From Bacteroidales bacterium (GTDB lineage Bacteria > Bacteroidota > Bacteroidia > Bacteroidales > UBA932), in NCBI GenBank assembly GCA_017546605.1, contig JAFYSH010000017.1, forward strand, positions 1 to 64,000: a DNA stretch of 64,000 nt, read 5' to 3'. Of the stretch, positions 26,338-35,858 are shown piece by piece. The notes beneath the pieces were generated by a model. That model saw nothing but the letters and a program-made list of their open reading frames with translations. It did no database searches and was not told the DNA's origin. How positions within the stretch are numbered: position 1 is the first letter of the stretch; every line of letters begins with the position of its first letter. The translations under genes were made by a program, and so were the position numbers.

Positions 26338-26981
26338 TCGTAGCACCTTCTATGCTTTCTGCCGATTTCGGCAACCTACAACGTGACGTGGAAATGGTCA
26401 ACCAGTCGGAAGCTGGTTTGTTCCACTTGGACATCATGGACGGTGTCTTCGTCCCCAATATTTCCTATGGTTTTCCTGTGGTAAAATCCATTGCCAAGGC
26501 TGCTAAAAAGCCGATGGATGCCCACTTGATGATTGTAGATCCAGACCGGTATGTCAAACAATTTGCAGACCTTGGCGTGAGCTACCTGAGTGTTCACTAC
26601 GAAGCTTGCACCCACTTGCACCGTTCGTTGACCAACATCCGGAACTTGGGTATGAAAGCCGGTGTCGCGCTGAATCCGCACACCCATGTCCAACTAATTG
26701 AAGACGTATTGGACTGCTGTGATTTTGTACTGATCATGTCCGTAAATCCGGGCTTTGGCGGACAATCCTTCATCCCGCGAGCTGTTGAGAAAGTTCGTCA
26801 ACTCAAAGCCATGATTCAGGCTCAAGGACTCAACACCCTCATCGAAGTGGACGGAGGTGTCAATTTTGAGAATGTAAAAATCCTGGCTCAAGCTGGTGCA
26901 GACATTGTCGTAGCCGGTAGCACCGTATTCTCGGCAGCAGATCCGACCAATGCCATCCATCAGCTGACACACTGCCTGTAG
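26334..26981 (+). CDS. rpe: Ribulose-phosphate 3-epimerase
   Basis: 215 residues, TIM barrel. Conserved: PSMLSADFGNL, FHLDIMDGVFVPN, VDAHLMI-type PMDAHLMIVDP, MSVNPGFGGQSFIP and VDGGVNFEN. It interconverts ribulose-5-P and xylulose-5-P in the pentose phosphate pathway. The start overlaps the pepD stop (ATGA). Confidence 0.97.
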   Translation: MIVAPSMLSADFGNLQRDVEMVNQSEAGLFHLDIMDGVFVPNISYGFPVVKSIAKAAKKPMDAHLMIVDPDRYVKQFADLGVSYLSVHYEACTHLHRSLTNIRNLGMKAGVALNPHTHVQLIEDVLDCCDFVLIMSVNPGFGGQSFIPRAVEKVRQLKAMIQAQGLNTLIEVDGGVNFENVKILAQAGADIVVAGSTVFSAADPTNAIHQLTHCL

Positions 26982-26995
26982 CAGTTCCTTCCCAT

Positions 26996-27039
26996 TTAAA
27001 CAAAACATCCATCCGAAACCGGATGGATGTTTTGTTTAA
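26996..27039. terminator. Long perfect hairpin terminator between rpe and birA
   Basis: A perfect 19-bp stem (26996-27014 with 27021-27039) and 6-nt loop. T-rich bases in the arm serve both directions. The right arm includes the birA stop codon. Confidence 0.85.
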
Positions 27040-27812
27040 ATACAATAGCCGACTTCTTGAAAGGCGAATATGCGTTCCTGCTGCAAATCCTCGTCATAAA
27101 TTCGCAAACACGAGCGATGATCCAGCCCAAGAATCCGACCAGAAAACTCCCGATGGGGGGATTGCGTTTTATCGATGAACTGAGCCGTTTCCTGCAAACG
27201 GTAAAGTTTCCGCAAATAAAGTTCTTCCAAAAGTTGCTCCCCGCCTCCCTCTTCAGATACATCCAAGCATGCATAAACCTTCAGCAGACTCGACAACAAA
27301 CGGGGTAATTCATCTTGAACCGTAACCGTTTCCGGGGTAAATTGCAGCGGAAGTTCCAATGCCATCGAAGTAGGATTGGGCAATTCTACGGGAAATTGCG
27401 TTTGCAGCAGGTTCAAACCAATACCGATGACGCTATATTGGATACGCTCCGAAGTCAGACTGTGCTCAATCAGAATCCCACAAATTTTCCGGTCTCCCAC
27501 ATAAATGTCATTGGGCCACTTGATTTTGGCCGGAATCCCCCATTGTTCCAAGTAATCACAAACCCCCAAGGCAGCAACCTGAGAAATGCAAAACTGACGC
27601 AATGGTGACAAATTGGCGGGTTTGACCAGCCAGGAAAATGTCAGATTTTTGCCAGCATCACTGCTCCAGGTATTACCCCGCTGACCACGTCCATGAGTCT
27701 GTACTTCTGCGGCCCAAACTGTTTGGTCCGAAGCTGTTAGGGCCTGTTCTTTTGCGATCCGATTGGTCGAATCCAATACCTTGTACCAGTGAATTGTTAA
27801 GTCCGTTCCCAT
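27036..27812 (-). CDS. birA: Biotin--[acetyl-CoA-carboxylase] ligase
   Basis: 258 residues from the ATG at 27812 (MGTDLTIHWYKVLDSTNRIAKEQ). The biotin-binding loop GRGQRGNTWSS, KWPNDIYVGDRKICGILIE and GIGLNL are intact. There is no N-terminal helix-turn-helix, so this is the non-repressor class of ligase. It attaches biotin to carboxylase subunits such as methylmalonyl-CoA decarboxylase. The longer frame to 27884 would overlap the rsfS gene and its promoter. Divergent from rsfS. Confidence 0.93.
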   Translation of the reverse strand: MGTDLTIHWYKVLDSTNRIAKEQALTASDQTVWAAEVQTHGRGQRGNTWSSDAGKNLTFSWLVKPANLSPLRQFCISQVAALGVCDYLEQWGIPAKIKWPNDIYVGDRKICGILIEHSLTSERIQYSVIGIGLNLLQTQFPVELPNPTSMALELPLQFTPETVTVQDELPRLLSSLLKVYACLDVSEEGGGEQLLEELYLRKLYRLQETAQFIDKTQSPHREFSGRILGLDHRSCLRIYDEDLQQERIFAFQEVGYCI

Positions 27813-27821
27813 AAATTGCAC

Positions 27822-27829
27822 TATATTTG
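27822..27829 (+). promoter_or_regulatory. -7 box of the rsfS-ftsH operon
   Basis: TATATTTG, exact; predicted leader about 21 nt. The -33 element is not recognisable at the usual spacing. Confidence 0.55.
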
Positions 27830-27853
27830 CAACAACAAATGTAAACAAAAGAA

Positions 27854-28201
27854 ATGAAAGAATTAGAAACGATTGCGAACGCAATGTTAGAGAAGAAAGG
27901 ACAACAGGTTTGTTCTTTGGATTTGAGAGCTGTAGGAACTGCTATCTCCGACTATTTTGTCATCTGTAATGCCGATTCCACCACCAACGTATCTGCGATA
28001 TCTGACCACATCGAAGAATGCATGCACAAAGAATGCAACCGTAAGGTCTTGCGGATGCAAGGACGGGAAAACTCCTTCTGGATCATTTTGGACTACTCCG
28101 ATATTGTCGTTCATATTTTCCAAACCGAATACCGTAATTTTTACCGACTTGAAGACTTGTGGGCAGACGCCCCCCGTACAGAGTATCAGGACAACGAATA
28201 A
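27854..28201 (+). CDS. rsfS: Ribosomal silencing factor RsfS
   Basis: 115 residues, full length. Typical LDLRAVGTAISDYFVICNADST and the late WIILDYSDIVVHIFQTEYRNFYRLEDLWADA. RsfS binds L14 and blocks joining of ribosomal subunits when nutrients run low. First gene of rsfS-ftsH-cdsA-psd, 6 nt before ftsH. Confidence 0.95.
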   Translation: MKELETIANAMLEKKGQQVCSLDLRAVGTAISDYFVICNADSTTNVSAISDHIEECMHKECNRKVLRMQGRENSFWIILDYSDIVVHIFQTEYRNFYRLEDLWADAPRTEYQDNE

Positions 28202-28207
28202 GTTTGT

Positions 28208-30160
28208 ATGAATCCGACTAACAAGAACACAAAAAAAGCCCCCAACAAAAGGAAAAACTCAAAGGCTCCTCAACGTAAACCCATCTTCAACTCGATGTGG
28301 TTTTATGCATTGCTGGTGGCTGGTACCTTTTACATCCTCAACCAATACAACCGGTCTGAACCCGTACAAAGTGAATTGTACGTTTTTGAGGAAGTCATGG
28401 CTCCTGCAGGAGATGTGGAAAAAATCACCTACATTACCAACCAGAACCGATGCGAGGTAACCATCAAGAAAGACAGCCTTGAAAAATACAGCTCCTACTT
28501 CAATGGAAACCTCCCGAAGTATGGACCTCATTTTTATTTTCAGGTATCATCGGCCTTTGAAGGCGAAAAACAATTGGGAGAACTTCGCAGAAGTCTGCCT
28601 GAAGCACAACGCTTCTCCATCCAAACGGAAACGCAGAACGATTATGTAGGCCGCATCATGGAGTGGCTGCTGTTTCCGCTGTTGATGTTTGGCTTGTTGT
28701 ATTTCATCATGTTCCGTCCAATGCAGAAAGGCATGGGTGGTGGAGCTCAAGGGGGGGGTGGTTTCTTCTCTGTTGGAAAATCACAAGCAAAACTTTTCGA
28801 TAAAGAAAACAACACCAAAGTCACCTTCAAAGATGTAGCTGGTCTGGATGAAGCCAAGATTGAAGTCATGGAGATCGTGGACTTCTTGAAAAATCCGGGA
28901 AAATACACCGCTTTGGGTGGTAAAATTCCTAAAGGCGCATTGCTGGTTGGCCCTCCGGGTACAGGTAAAACCTTGTTAGCAAAAGCTGTCGCAGGTGAAG
29001 CCAATGTCCCCTTCTTCTCGATATCAGGTTCTGATTTCGTGGAAATGTTTGTGGGAGTGGGCGCTTCCCGCGTTCGGGATCTCTTCCGTCAGGCTAAAGA
29101 AAAAGCTCCCTGCATCGTATTCATTGATGAGATTGATGCAGTTGGACGGGCTCGCGGAAAGAATGTCGGATTCTCCTCCAACGACGAACGGGAAAATACC
29201 TTGAACCAATTGCTCACCGAAATGGATGGCTTCGGATCCAACTCCGGTGTCATCATTTTGGCTGCGACCAACCGTGCAGACATCTTGGATAAAGCCTTGA
29301 TGCGGGCCGGTCGTTTTGACCGTCAGATTCAAGTAGATCTCCCGGAGCTCAAAGAGCGCGAGGCAATTTTTGACGTCCACTTGAAAAAGCTCAAACTTAG
29401 CAAAGACCTGCAAATTGATTTCCTGGCCAAACAAACCCCTGGTTTCTCTGGTGCGGATATCGCCAATGTCTGCAATGAGGCCGCATTGATTGCCGCTCGT
29501 CACGACAAGAAATTCATTGAAAAACAAGATTTTCTCGATGCAATTGACCGGATTGTCGGAGGTTTGGAACGCCGCAATAAGATCATCTCTCCGCAGGAAA
29601 AACGCACCATTGCCTTCCACGAGGCGGGTCACGCTACCGTCAGCTGGTTATTGCCCCATGCACATCCCCTGCTGAAGGTCACCATCATTCCGCGCGGAAA
29701 AGCCTTGGGTGCCGCCTGGTACCTGCCGGAAGAACGGCAACTGACAACCACGGAACAGCTGATGGATGAAATGGCGGCAACCTTGGGCGGACGCGCTGCT
29801 GAAGAAATCATCAATGGCAAGATTTCTACTGGCGCGCTCAGCGACCTGGAGAAAGTAACCAAACAAGCCTATGCAATGGTCACCTATTTTGGCATGAGCG
29901 AACAAGTCGGTCACCTATCATTCTATGATTCAACCGAAAGCGGATACAACTTCAACAAACCGTATAGTGAAAAAACTGCCGAATTGATTGACCGCGAAGC
30001 GCGTTCATTCATTGATCGCGCACACGAAACAGCCCTGTCCATCCTGCGCGAGCATCAGGAACAATTCACCCAATTGGCAGAACGCTTGTTGGAAAGGGAA
30101 GTCATCTTCAGCGATGATTTGGAAGAAATTTTCGGACCCCGAAAAAACGTTGAAGCATGA
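28208..30160 (+). CDS. ftsH: ATP-dependent zinc metalloprotease FtsH
   Basis: 650 residues. A basic N-terminus, first membrane helix (about 30-47), periplasmic domain, second helix (about 145-167), then the AAA+ module with [24 protein letters not shown] and the second region of homology [20 protein letters not shown]. The zinc protease motif HEAGH is near residue 471. It degrades unneeded membrane proteins and some cytosolic regulators. A Gly-rich linker (about 177-185) precedes the AAA+ part. Confidence 0.97.
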   Translation: MNPTNKNTKKAPNKRKNSKAPQRKPIFNSMWFYALLVAGTFYILNQYNRSEPVQSELYVFEEVMAPAGDVEKITYITNQNRCEVTIKKDSLEKYSSYFNGNLPKYGPHFYFQVSSAFEGEKQLGELRRSLPEAQRFSIQTETQNDYVGRIMEWLLFPLLMFGLLYFIMFRPMQKGMGGGAQGGGGFFSVGKSQAKLFDKENNTKVTFKDVAGLDEAKIEVMEIVDFLKNPGKYTALGGKIPKGALLVGPPGTGKTLLAKAVAGEANVPFFSISGSDFVEMFVGVGASRVRDLFRQAKEKAPCIVFIDEIDAVGRARGKNVGFSSNDERENTLNQLLTEMDGFGSNSGVIILAATNRADILDKALMRAGRFDRQIQVDLPELKEREAIFDVHLKKLKLSKDLQIDFLAKQTPGFSGADIANVCNEAALIAARHDKKFIEKQDFLDAIDRIVGGLERRNKIISPQEKRTIAFHEAGHATVSWLLPHAHPLLKVTIIPRGKALGAAWYLPEERQLTTTEQLMDEMAATLGGRAAEEIINGKISTGALSDLEKVTKQAYAMVTYFGMSEQVGHLSFYDSTESGYNFNKPYSEKTAELIDREARSFIDRAHETALSILREHQEQFTQLAERLLEREVIFSDDLEEIFGPRKNVEA

Positions 30161-30990
30161 AAAGTTTCTTCATCCGAACATTGAGTAGCTTTGTTTTTGT
30201 TGTCTTGATGCTGATGGCAACCTTGTGGCACCCCATCGCCTTTGCTGGTGTATTCGGGCTCATTCTGGTTGTCATGGAATATGAATATTGGAAAATCACC
30301 CTTGGAAACCGCTTCCGGCTCGAGAAACTCCTCATTGCCGGAGCTTCCCTTTATGCTTTTGCCATCGTATTCCTCCACCAATATGGCTACCCGGTCACCA
30401 AAGGCATGCTGCTACTTTTCCCCCTCTTTCCCGTTGTTTTCTTCATCCGACAACTCTACCGTTCTGATGAAAAAACCATTGAAAGCTATCCTTTTCTGCT
30501 ACTTCCCATGGTGTACATAGCCCTTCCATTCTGCCTGTTCCACCTGTTTTGGAGCATAGGTCCGGATGGCTACTCGGGTATTCGTCTGTTGAGCATACTG
30601 ATATTGCTATGGGCCTCTGATGTAGGTGCCTACATTTTCGGCACCCTCTTTGGTCAGAAGAATGGACACAAACTCTTTCCCTCAGTTTCTCCGAAAAAAT
30701 CCTGGGAAGGGTTCTTCGGCGGTGTTGCAGTCGCATTGGCTGCTGCCTACCTGCTCCATTACCTGCAATTCTTCACCTTCAGTTTGCCTCACTGCTTGGT
30801 ACTCGGACTATTGGTAGCAAGCTTTGGCACTTGGGGAGATTTGGTGGAATCACAAATAAAACGTAAATTTGGAGTCAAGGATTCAGGAAAAATCATGCCG
30901 GGCCACGGCGGAATGCTGGACCGTTTTGACGGAGCACTCCTTGCTATTCCCGTTGCCGCTGCCTACTTGGCCTGCTTTGGACTGATCTAA
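30157..30990 (+). CDS. cdsA: Phosphatidate cytidylyltransferase
   Basis: 277 residues with seven or eight hydrophobic segments. The CDP-alcohol synthase signature SQIKRKFGVKDSGKIMPGHGGMLDRFDG-type region is near the C-terminus (S and K, with two Asp for metal). It makes CDP-diacylglycerol for all phospholipids. The start overlaps the ftsH stop by 4 nt; psd follows after 20 nt, forming a phospholipid pair. Confidence 0.95.
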   Translation: MKSFFIRTLSSFVFVVLMLMATLWHPIAFAGVFGLILVVMEYEYWKITLGNRFRLEKLLIAGASLYAFAIVFLHQYGYPVTKGMLLLFPLFPVVFFIRQLYRSDEKTIESYPFLLLPMVYIALPFCLFHLFWSIGPDGYSGIRLLSILILLWASDVGAYIFGTLFGQKNGHKLFPSVSPKKSWEGFFGGVAVALAAAYLLHYLQFFTFSLPHCLVLGLLVASFGTWGDLVESQIKRKFGVKDSGKIMPGHGGMLDRFDGALLAIPVAAAYLACFGLI

Positions 30991-31010
30991 ACTAAAACCA
31001 ACCTTAACAT

Positions 31011-31688
31011 ATGAAAATTCACAGAGAAGGCCGGACCATTATTTTTGTGTCGTATGCCATTTGCTTTCTTTTTTCAGGTGTCTTATTTTATTTGTATGGG
31101 TTCGCCTCATTTGGCTCTTGGGCCTGGTTTACCCTCTCCTTTCTCTTTGCTGCCTTCAACACCATATTCTTCCGGGATCCTGTTCGTAACGCAGTCGGCA
31201 CCGACCGCCTGGTGGCAGCTCCCGCGGATGGCAAGGTAGTCATTGTGAAAGAAGTCACTGAAAATGAATACTTGAAAGGACCTGCTATCCAAGTTTCCAT
31301 TTTCATGTCACCGATGAACGTACACGTCAACTGGTATCCGATCAAAGGTATTGTGGAATACTTCCGCTATCACCCGGGCAAATACCTGGTGGCCTGGCAT
31401 CCGAAATCTTCTGAAAAAAACGAACGCACTACAATTGTGATCCGCAATGAGCAAAATGACCGCATCGTGATGCGTCAAATTGCTGGTTTTGTAGCCAGAC
31501 GCATCGTTTGCTACGCCAACTACGAACAAGCTGTCACCCCGAACGATGAGGCTGGCTTCATCAAATTTGGCTCCCGCGCAGACCTCTTCCTGCCAATTGA
31601 TTCCAAGATCCTGGTAAAACCTGGAGATCGCGTAGTAGGCGCTGAATCCGTGATTGCAGAAATTCCGATACATTCAACCTCTTTATAA
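31011..31688 (+). CDS. psd: Phosphatidylserine decarboxylase proenzyme
   Basis: 225 residues, the short PSD-A type. Two N-terminal membrane segments (about 11-30 and 33-50), then AAPADGKVV and FMSPMNVHVNW. Self-cleavage is expected at G187-S188 in FGSRADLF, which would turn Ser188 into the pyruvoyl group. It makes phosphatidylethanolamine at the inner membrane. It follows cdsA; the M20 peptidase gene starts 13 nt later. Confidence 0.94.
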   Translation: MKIHREGRTIIFVSYAICFLFSGVLFYLYGFASFGSWAWFTLSFLFAAFNTIFFRDPVRNAVGTDRLVAAPADGKVVIVKEVTENEYLKGPAIQVSIFMSPMNVHVNWYPIKGIVEYFRYHPGKYLVAWHPKSSEKNERTTIVIRNEQNDRIVMRQIAGFVARRIVCYANYEQAVTPNDEAGFIKFGSRADLFLPIDSKILVKPGDRVVGAESVIAEIPIHSTSL

Positions 31689-31701
31689 TAGAAACCGTTT
31701 G

Positions 31702-33048
31702 ATGAAAAATTACATTGCAGAAAACCAAGACCGTTTTCTAAATGAGTTGTTTGAACTGTTGCGCATTCCCTCCATCAGTTCATCTTCTGAGCATAAGCCC
31801 GATATGTACCGCTGTGCCGAAAAGCTCAAAACAATGCTGTTGGAAGCTGGAGCCGATCAAGCAGAAGTTTATGAAACCACGGGGCACCCCGTTGTCTATG
31901 GTGAAAAAATCGTGGATCCTTCCTGGAAAACCATCTTGATCTATGGACACTACGACGTACAACCCGTTGATCCGATTGACTTGTGGCACTCTGCTCCGTT
32001 TGAACCGGAAATCCGAAATGGTGCCATCTATGCACGCGGAGCAAACGACGACAAAGGCCAAAGTTTTATGCACATCAAGGCCTTTGAATACTTGGTTCGC
32101 AAAGGATTGATGCGTCACAACATCAAATTCATCCTGGAAGGAGAAGAGGAAATTGGATCCCCGAGCCTTGCCGCATGGGCAAAAGACCATACCGACCTGC
32201 TCGCATGCGATATCATGCTGGTATCCGATACCACTATGATTGGTGAAAACGTACCGTCCATCAACTGTGGTATGCGTGGTTTGGCCTATGTCGAAGTAGA
32301 AGTGACAGGCCCTAACAAAGACTTGCACTCCGGCCACTATGGCGGTGCTGTGGTCAACCCCATCAATGCACTTTGTAGCATGATTGACCAACTCATCGAC
32401 AAGAATGGCCATATCACCATCAAAGGTTTCTATGATGACGTTGTAGAATTGAGCGAAGAAGACCGCAAAGAACTGGGCCGTGCTCCCTTTGACATGGATG
32501 AATACAAAGAATTCTTGGATATTGACGATGTCAACGGAGAAGCTGGCTATACGACCCAAGAGCGCACCGGTATCCGTCCCTGCTTGGATGTTAACGGTAT
32601 TTGGGGCGGTTTTATCGGTGAAGGAGCAAAAACCGTGTTACCGTCAAAAGCATATGCTAAAATTTCAATGCGTCTGGTCCCGAACCAAAACAGCGAAAAA
32701 ATTGCGAAACTCTTTGAGGAGCATTTTATGTCCATCGCACCCAAAGGTGTACGCGTGAAAGTAACTCCCCACCACGGAGGCAATGGTTTCTTGATCCCCA
32801 TCTCTTCACCGGCCTACAAAGCAGCTTCCCAAGCAATGCATGAAGTCTATGGCATCATGCCCGTTCCCAGCCGGGGCGGAGGAAGTATTCCGATCCTGGC
32901 CGACCTCCAACAAATCCTCAATGTGGATCCCCTGTTGATGGGCTTCGGACTGGAACGCGATACCATTCACTCTCCCAATGAAAGTTTCCTGCTCTCACAA
33001 CTTTACAAGGGCATGGAATCCATTGCCTTGTTCTACCGCTATTTTTAA
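31702..33048 (+). CDS. M20 family dipeptidase
   Basis: 448 residues from the ATG at 31702; the frame is open from 31654, but that overlaps psd. Metal ligands: IYGHYDVQPVDP (His, Asp), RGANDDKGQ (bridging Asp), LEGEEEIGSPS (Glu pair) and MLVSDTTM (Asp). CNDP/ArgE-like dipeptidase, probably with broad specificity for short peptides. It lies in the ftsH-cdsA-psd run and is 22 nt before pyrF. Confidence 0.92.
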   Translation: MKNYIAENQDRFLNELFELLRIPSISSSSEHKPDMYRCAEKLKTMLLEAGADQAEVYETTGHPVVYGEKIVDPSWKTILIYGHYDVQPVDPIDLWHSAPFEPEIRNGAIYARGANDDKGQSFMHIKAFEYLVRKGLMRHNIKFILEGEEEIGSPSLAAWAKDHTDLLACDIMLVSDTTMIGENVPSINCGMRGLAYVEVEVTGPNKDLHSGHYGGAVVNPINALCSMIDQLIDKNGHITIKGFYDDVVELSEEDRKELGRAPFDMDEYKEFLDIDDVNGEAGYTTQERTGIRPCLDVNGIWGGFIGEGAKTVLPSKAYAKISMRLVPNQNSEKIAKLFEEHFMSIAPKGVRVKVTPHHGGNGFLIPISSPAYKAASQAMHEVYGIMPVPSRGGGSIPILADLQQILNVDPLLMGFGLERDTIHSPNESFLLSQLYKGMESIALFYRYF

Positions 33049-33070
33049 AACTTGAAATCTTCACTCAACC

Positions 33071-33877
33071 ATGCAATTGATTGAAACAATACGTCAGAAA
33101 AAAAGTTTCCTCTGCGTTGGACTGGACAGCGATCCGAAGCTGCTTCCGGCACACTTGGCTGATAAGAAAAACGCCATTTTTGAATTCAACCGCGCCATCA
33201 TTGACGCTACGGCTCCCTACGCTGTAGCTTACAAACCCAATACCGCATTCTACGAAGCCGAAGGAGCTGCTGGCTGGGAACAACTGGAAGCCACCGTTGC
33301 GTACATCAAGGCTAACTACCCCGAATGCTTTGTGATCGCCGATGCTAAACGGGGCGATATTGGCAACACCGCTCAACGCTACGCCAAAGCCTTCTTCGAA
33401 AAAATGAACTGCGATGCCGTTACTTTGGCACCTTACATGGGTAAAGATTCCATCGCACCGTTCCTGGCCTATGAAAACAAATATGCGATCGTGCTGGCAC
33501 TGACCTCTAACCCTTCTGCCGAAGAATTGGAAACCCAACCTTTACAACAAGGTGGGGCCCTCTACGAGCAAGTCATTCGCCAATGCCTTTCTTACGAAAA
33601 CAGTGAGCGAATTATGTTTGTTGTCGGAGCTACCCGGCCGCAAAAACTGGCAGAAATCCGAAATTTGGCACCGGAATCCTTCTTTTTAGTACCAGGAGTC
33701 GGAGCACAAGGAGGGACTGTGGAAGAAGTGGCACAATACGGCTTAAATGAAAATTGTGGTCTTTTGGTCAACTCCTCCCGCGGTATCATTTTCGCATCGA
33801 AAGGCGAAGACTTTGCCCAAGCTGCTGCTCGGGAAGCGCGCATTCTGGCAGAAAAAATGGCCGCCTATATCAAATAG
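33071..33877 (+). CDS. pyrF: Orotidine 5'-phosphate decarboxylase
   Basis: 268 residues, the longer type 2 enzyme. CVGLDSDPKLLP and VIADAKRGDIGNTAQRYA hold the substrate-binding and catalytic Asp-Lys-Asp residues. It makes UMP, the last step of de novo pyrimidine synthesis. Last gene of its unit, ended by the hairpin at 33901-33941. Confidence 0.96.
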   Translation: MQLIETIRQKKSFLCVGLDSDPKLLPAHLADKKNAIFEFNRAIIDATAPYAVAYKPNTAFYEAEGAAGWEQLEATVAYIKANYPECFVIADAKRGDIGNTAQRYAKAFFEKMNCDAVTLAPYMGKDSIAPFLAYENKYAIVLALTSNPSAEELETQPLQQGGALYEQVIRQCLSYENSERIMFVVGATRPQKLAEIRNLAPESFFLVPGVGAQGGTVEEVAQYGLNENCGLLVNSSRGIIFASKGEDFAQAAAREARILAEKMAAYIK

Positions 33878-33900
33878 ACAGCCATTGGTTGATAGATTCA

Positions 33901-33941
33901 GACACGGTTTACAGGGATCCTGTAAATCGTGTTACTTTTTC
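33901..33941 (+). terminator. Terminator of the pyrF unit
   Basis: A 14-bp stem with one G-U pair (33902-33915 with 33919-33932), then a T-rich tail on the plus strand. It overlaps the clpX stop codon on the other strand. Confidence 0.7.
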
Positions 33942-35168
33942 TTGGGCATACTCCAATGTTACTTTGAAAGAGGTAGCTCCACTACCCGGAAGGTCGTACA
34001 TCGGATCCAACATGATTGCCTCACAAATTGAGCGCAAACCGCGTGCACCCAACTTATATTTCAAAGCAGTATCCACGATGTATTCCAAAACCGGTTGCTC
34101 AATTTCCAATTGAACGCCATCCAATTCAAAGATGCGTTCATATTGTTTCACCAATGCATTTTTGGGTTCGGTCAGAATCCGCAGCAAAGCTTCCCTATCC
34201 AAAGGATTCAGGTAAGTCAAGACCGGCAGACGACCAATGATTTCCGGAATCAGACCATAGGAACGAAGATCTTGAGGAGCAATGTGTTTTAGGAGGTTTT
34301 CTTTATCAATTTGCTCATTTTTCTTCTGAGCACCATAACCCACCACCTTCGTATTGAGACGTTGCGCAATCTTTCGTTCAATTCCCTCAAAGGCTCCACC
34401 GCAGATGAACAGGATGTTTTGTGTATTAACGGCAACCATCGCTTGCTCCGGGTGTTTTCGTCCCCCTTTCGGTGGTACATTCACCACACTGCCCTCCAGC
34501 AGTTTCAACATAGCCTGTTGCACCCCTTCTCCGGACACGTCACGGGTAATGGACGGATTATCACTTTTCCGGGCAATCTTATCAATCTCATCAATGAAGA
34601 CGATGCCTCGCTCAGCGCGTTCCACATCATAATCCGCTTCTTGCAACAAACGGGTGAGAATACTTTCAACATCTTCCCCCACATAGCCCGCCTCGGTCAA
34701 GACCGTCGCATCCACAATGGCGAAAGGAACATTCAACATCTTGGCAATGCTCTTGGCCAACAAGGTCTTACCAGTACCCGTAGCTCCCACCAACAAGATG
34801 TTGGATTTCTCCAACTCGATATCACAGGCACTGGACTTATTACCTTGAGCTGCCTGGATCCGCTTGTAGTGATTGTAAACGGCAACGGACAAGAACTTTT
34901 TGGCATCTTCTTGACCGATGACGTATTCATCTAGAAATTGTTTGATATCCCGAGGATGCTTCGACAAGGATTCTGCAACCTCTTTTGAGGCTCCTTGTTT
35001 TTTCTTAGACCGTTGCGGAACATCTTCTCCAAAATATTCCCGTACATGGTCCGAAATTGTCATCGCACACTCTACACAAAGAAAAGCGGAGTTTGTTCCT
35101 AAGAACATCTCCACTTGATCTTCACTTCGCCCACAAAATGAGCAATGATTCTTGTTATTTTTTGCCAT
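33909..35168 (-). CDS. clpX: ClpXP unfoldase subunit ClpX
   Basis: 419 residues. N-terminal zinc domain with CSFCGR and CVECA; AAA+ module with Walker [12 protein letters not shown], Walker [12 protein letters not shown], the pore-region sequence [12 protein letters not shown] and sensor motif [10 protein letters not shown]. It unfolds tagged proteins and feeds them to ClpP. Its start lies inside the clpP end (14-nt overlap), so translation is coupled. Order tig-clpP-clpX as in E. coli. Confidence 0.97.
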   Translation of the reverse strand: MAKNNKNHCSFCGRSEDQVEMFLGTNSAFLCVECAMTISDHVREYFGEDVPQRSKKKQGASKEVAESLSKHPRDIKQFLDEYVIGQEDAKKFLSVAVYNHYKRIQAAQGNKSSACDIELEKSNILLVGATGTGKTLLAKSIAKMLNVPFAIVDATVLTEAGYVGEDVESILTRLLQEADYDVERAERGIVFIDEIDKIARKSDNPSITRDVSGEGVQQAMLKLLEGSVVNVPPKGGRKHPEQAMVAVNTQNILFICGGAFEGIERKIAQRLNTKVVGYGAQKKNEQIDKENLLKHIAPQDLRSYGLIPEIIGRLPVLTYLNPLDREALLRILTEPKNALVKQYERIFELDGVQLEIEQPVLEYIVDTALKYKLGARGLRSICEAIMLDPMYDLPGSGATSFKVTLEYAQEKVTRFTGSL

Positions 35169-35841
35169 TCGCCTTGTTTGCTTTGGTCAAAATTTCATCA
35201 ATCATTCCGTATTTGACTGCTTCCTCTGCGGTCATCCAGTAATCGCGATCGGCATCTTTTTCAATTTGCTTGAGGCTCTGTCCGGAATGGTTCGAAATAA
35301 TGGAATACAAATCCTGTTTGAGCTTCTTGATCTCTCGAGCGGTGATCTCAATGTCAGAAGCTTGTCCTTCTACACCACCCATCGGCTGATGAATCATGAC
35401 CCGAGCATGCGGCAATGCAGAACGTTTTCCTTGTGCTCCAGCCGTCAACAGCACAGCGGCCATGGAAGCTGCCATGCCCGTACAAATCGTTGCCACATCC
35501 GGAGTCACCAGTTGCATTGTATCATAAATTCCCAGGCCGGCATACACGACGCCGCCCGGGGAATTGATATAGATTTGTATGTCCGATTCTGAATCCGTAG
35601 ATTCCAGAAAAAGCAACTGAGCCTGAACAATATTTGCCACATCATTGTCAATAGGCACCCCCAGGAAAATGATCCGATCCATCATCAATCTGGAAAAGAC
35701 ATCCATCGTGGCGATGTTCAACTGACGTTCTTCAATAATGGAGGGATTGATGTAGCCGGCTGTAACTTTGGCATATTGGTGCAATGCCAAAGAACTCACG
35801 CCAGAACACCCTCTTGCAAATTTCTCAAAATCCGTTGCCAT
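35155..35841 (-). CDS. clpP: ATP-dependent Clp protease proteolytic subunit
   Basis: 228 residues. The serine is in [11 protein letters not shown], the histidine in [10 protein letters not shown] and the aspartate in [13 protein letters not shown], completing the triad. The N-terminal propeptide-like part (about 1-35) is typical. It forms the tetradecameric barrel of ClpXP. It lies 17 nt after tig. Confidence 0.97.
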   Translation of the reverse strand: MATDFEKFARGCSGVSSLALHQYAKVTAGYINPSIIEERQLNIATMDVFSRLMMDRIIFLGVPIDNDVANIVQAQLLFLESTDSESDIQIYINSPGGVVYAGLGIYDTMQLVTPDVATICTGMAASMAAVLLTAGAQGKRSALPHARVMIHQPMGGVEGQASDIEITAREIKKLKQDLYSIISNHSGQSLKQIEKDADRDYWMTAEEAVKYGMIDEILTKANKANGKK

Positions 35842-35858
35842 GGAATGCTACTTTGTAA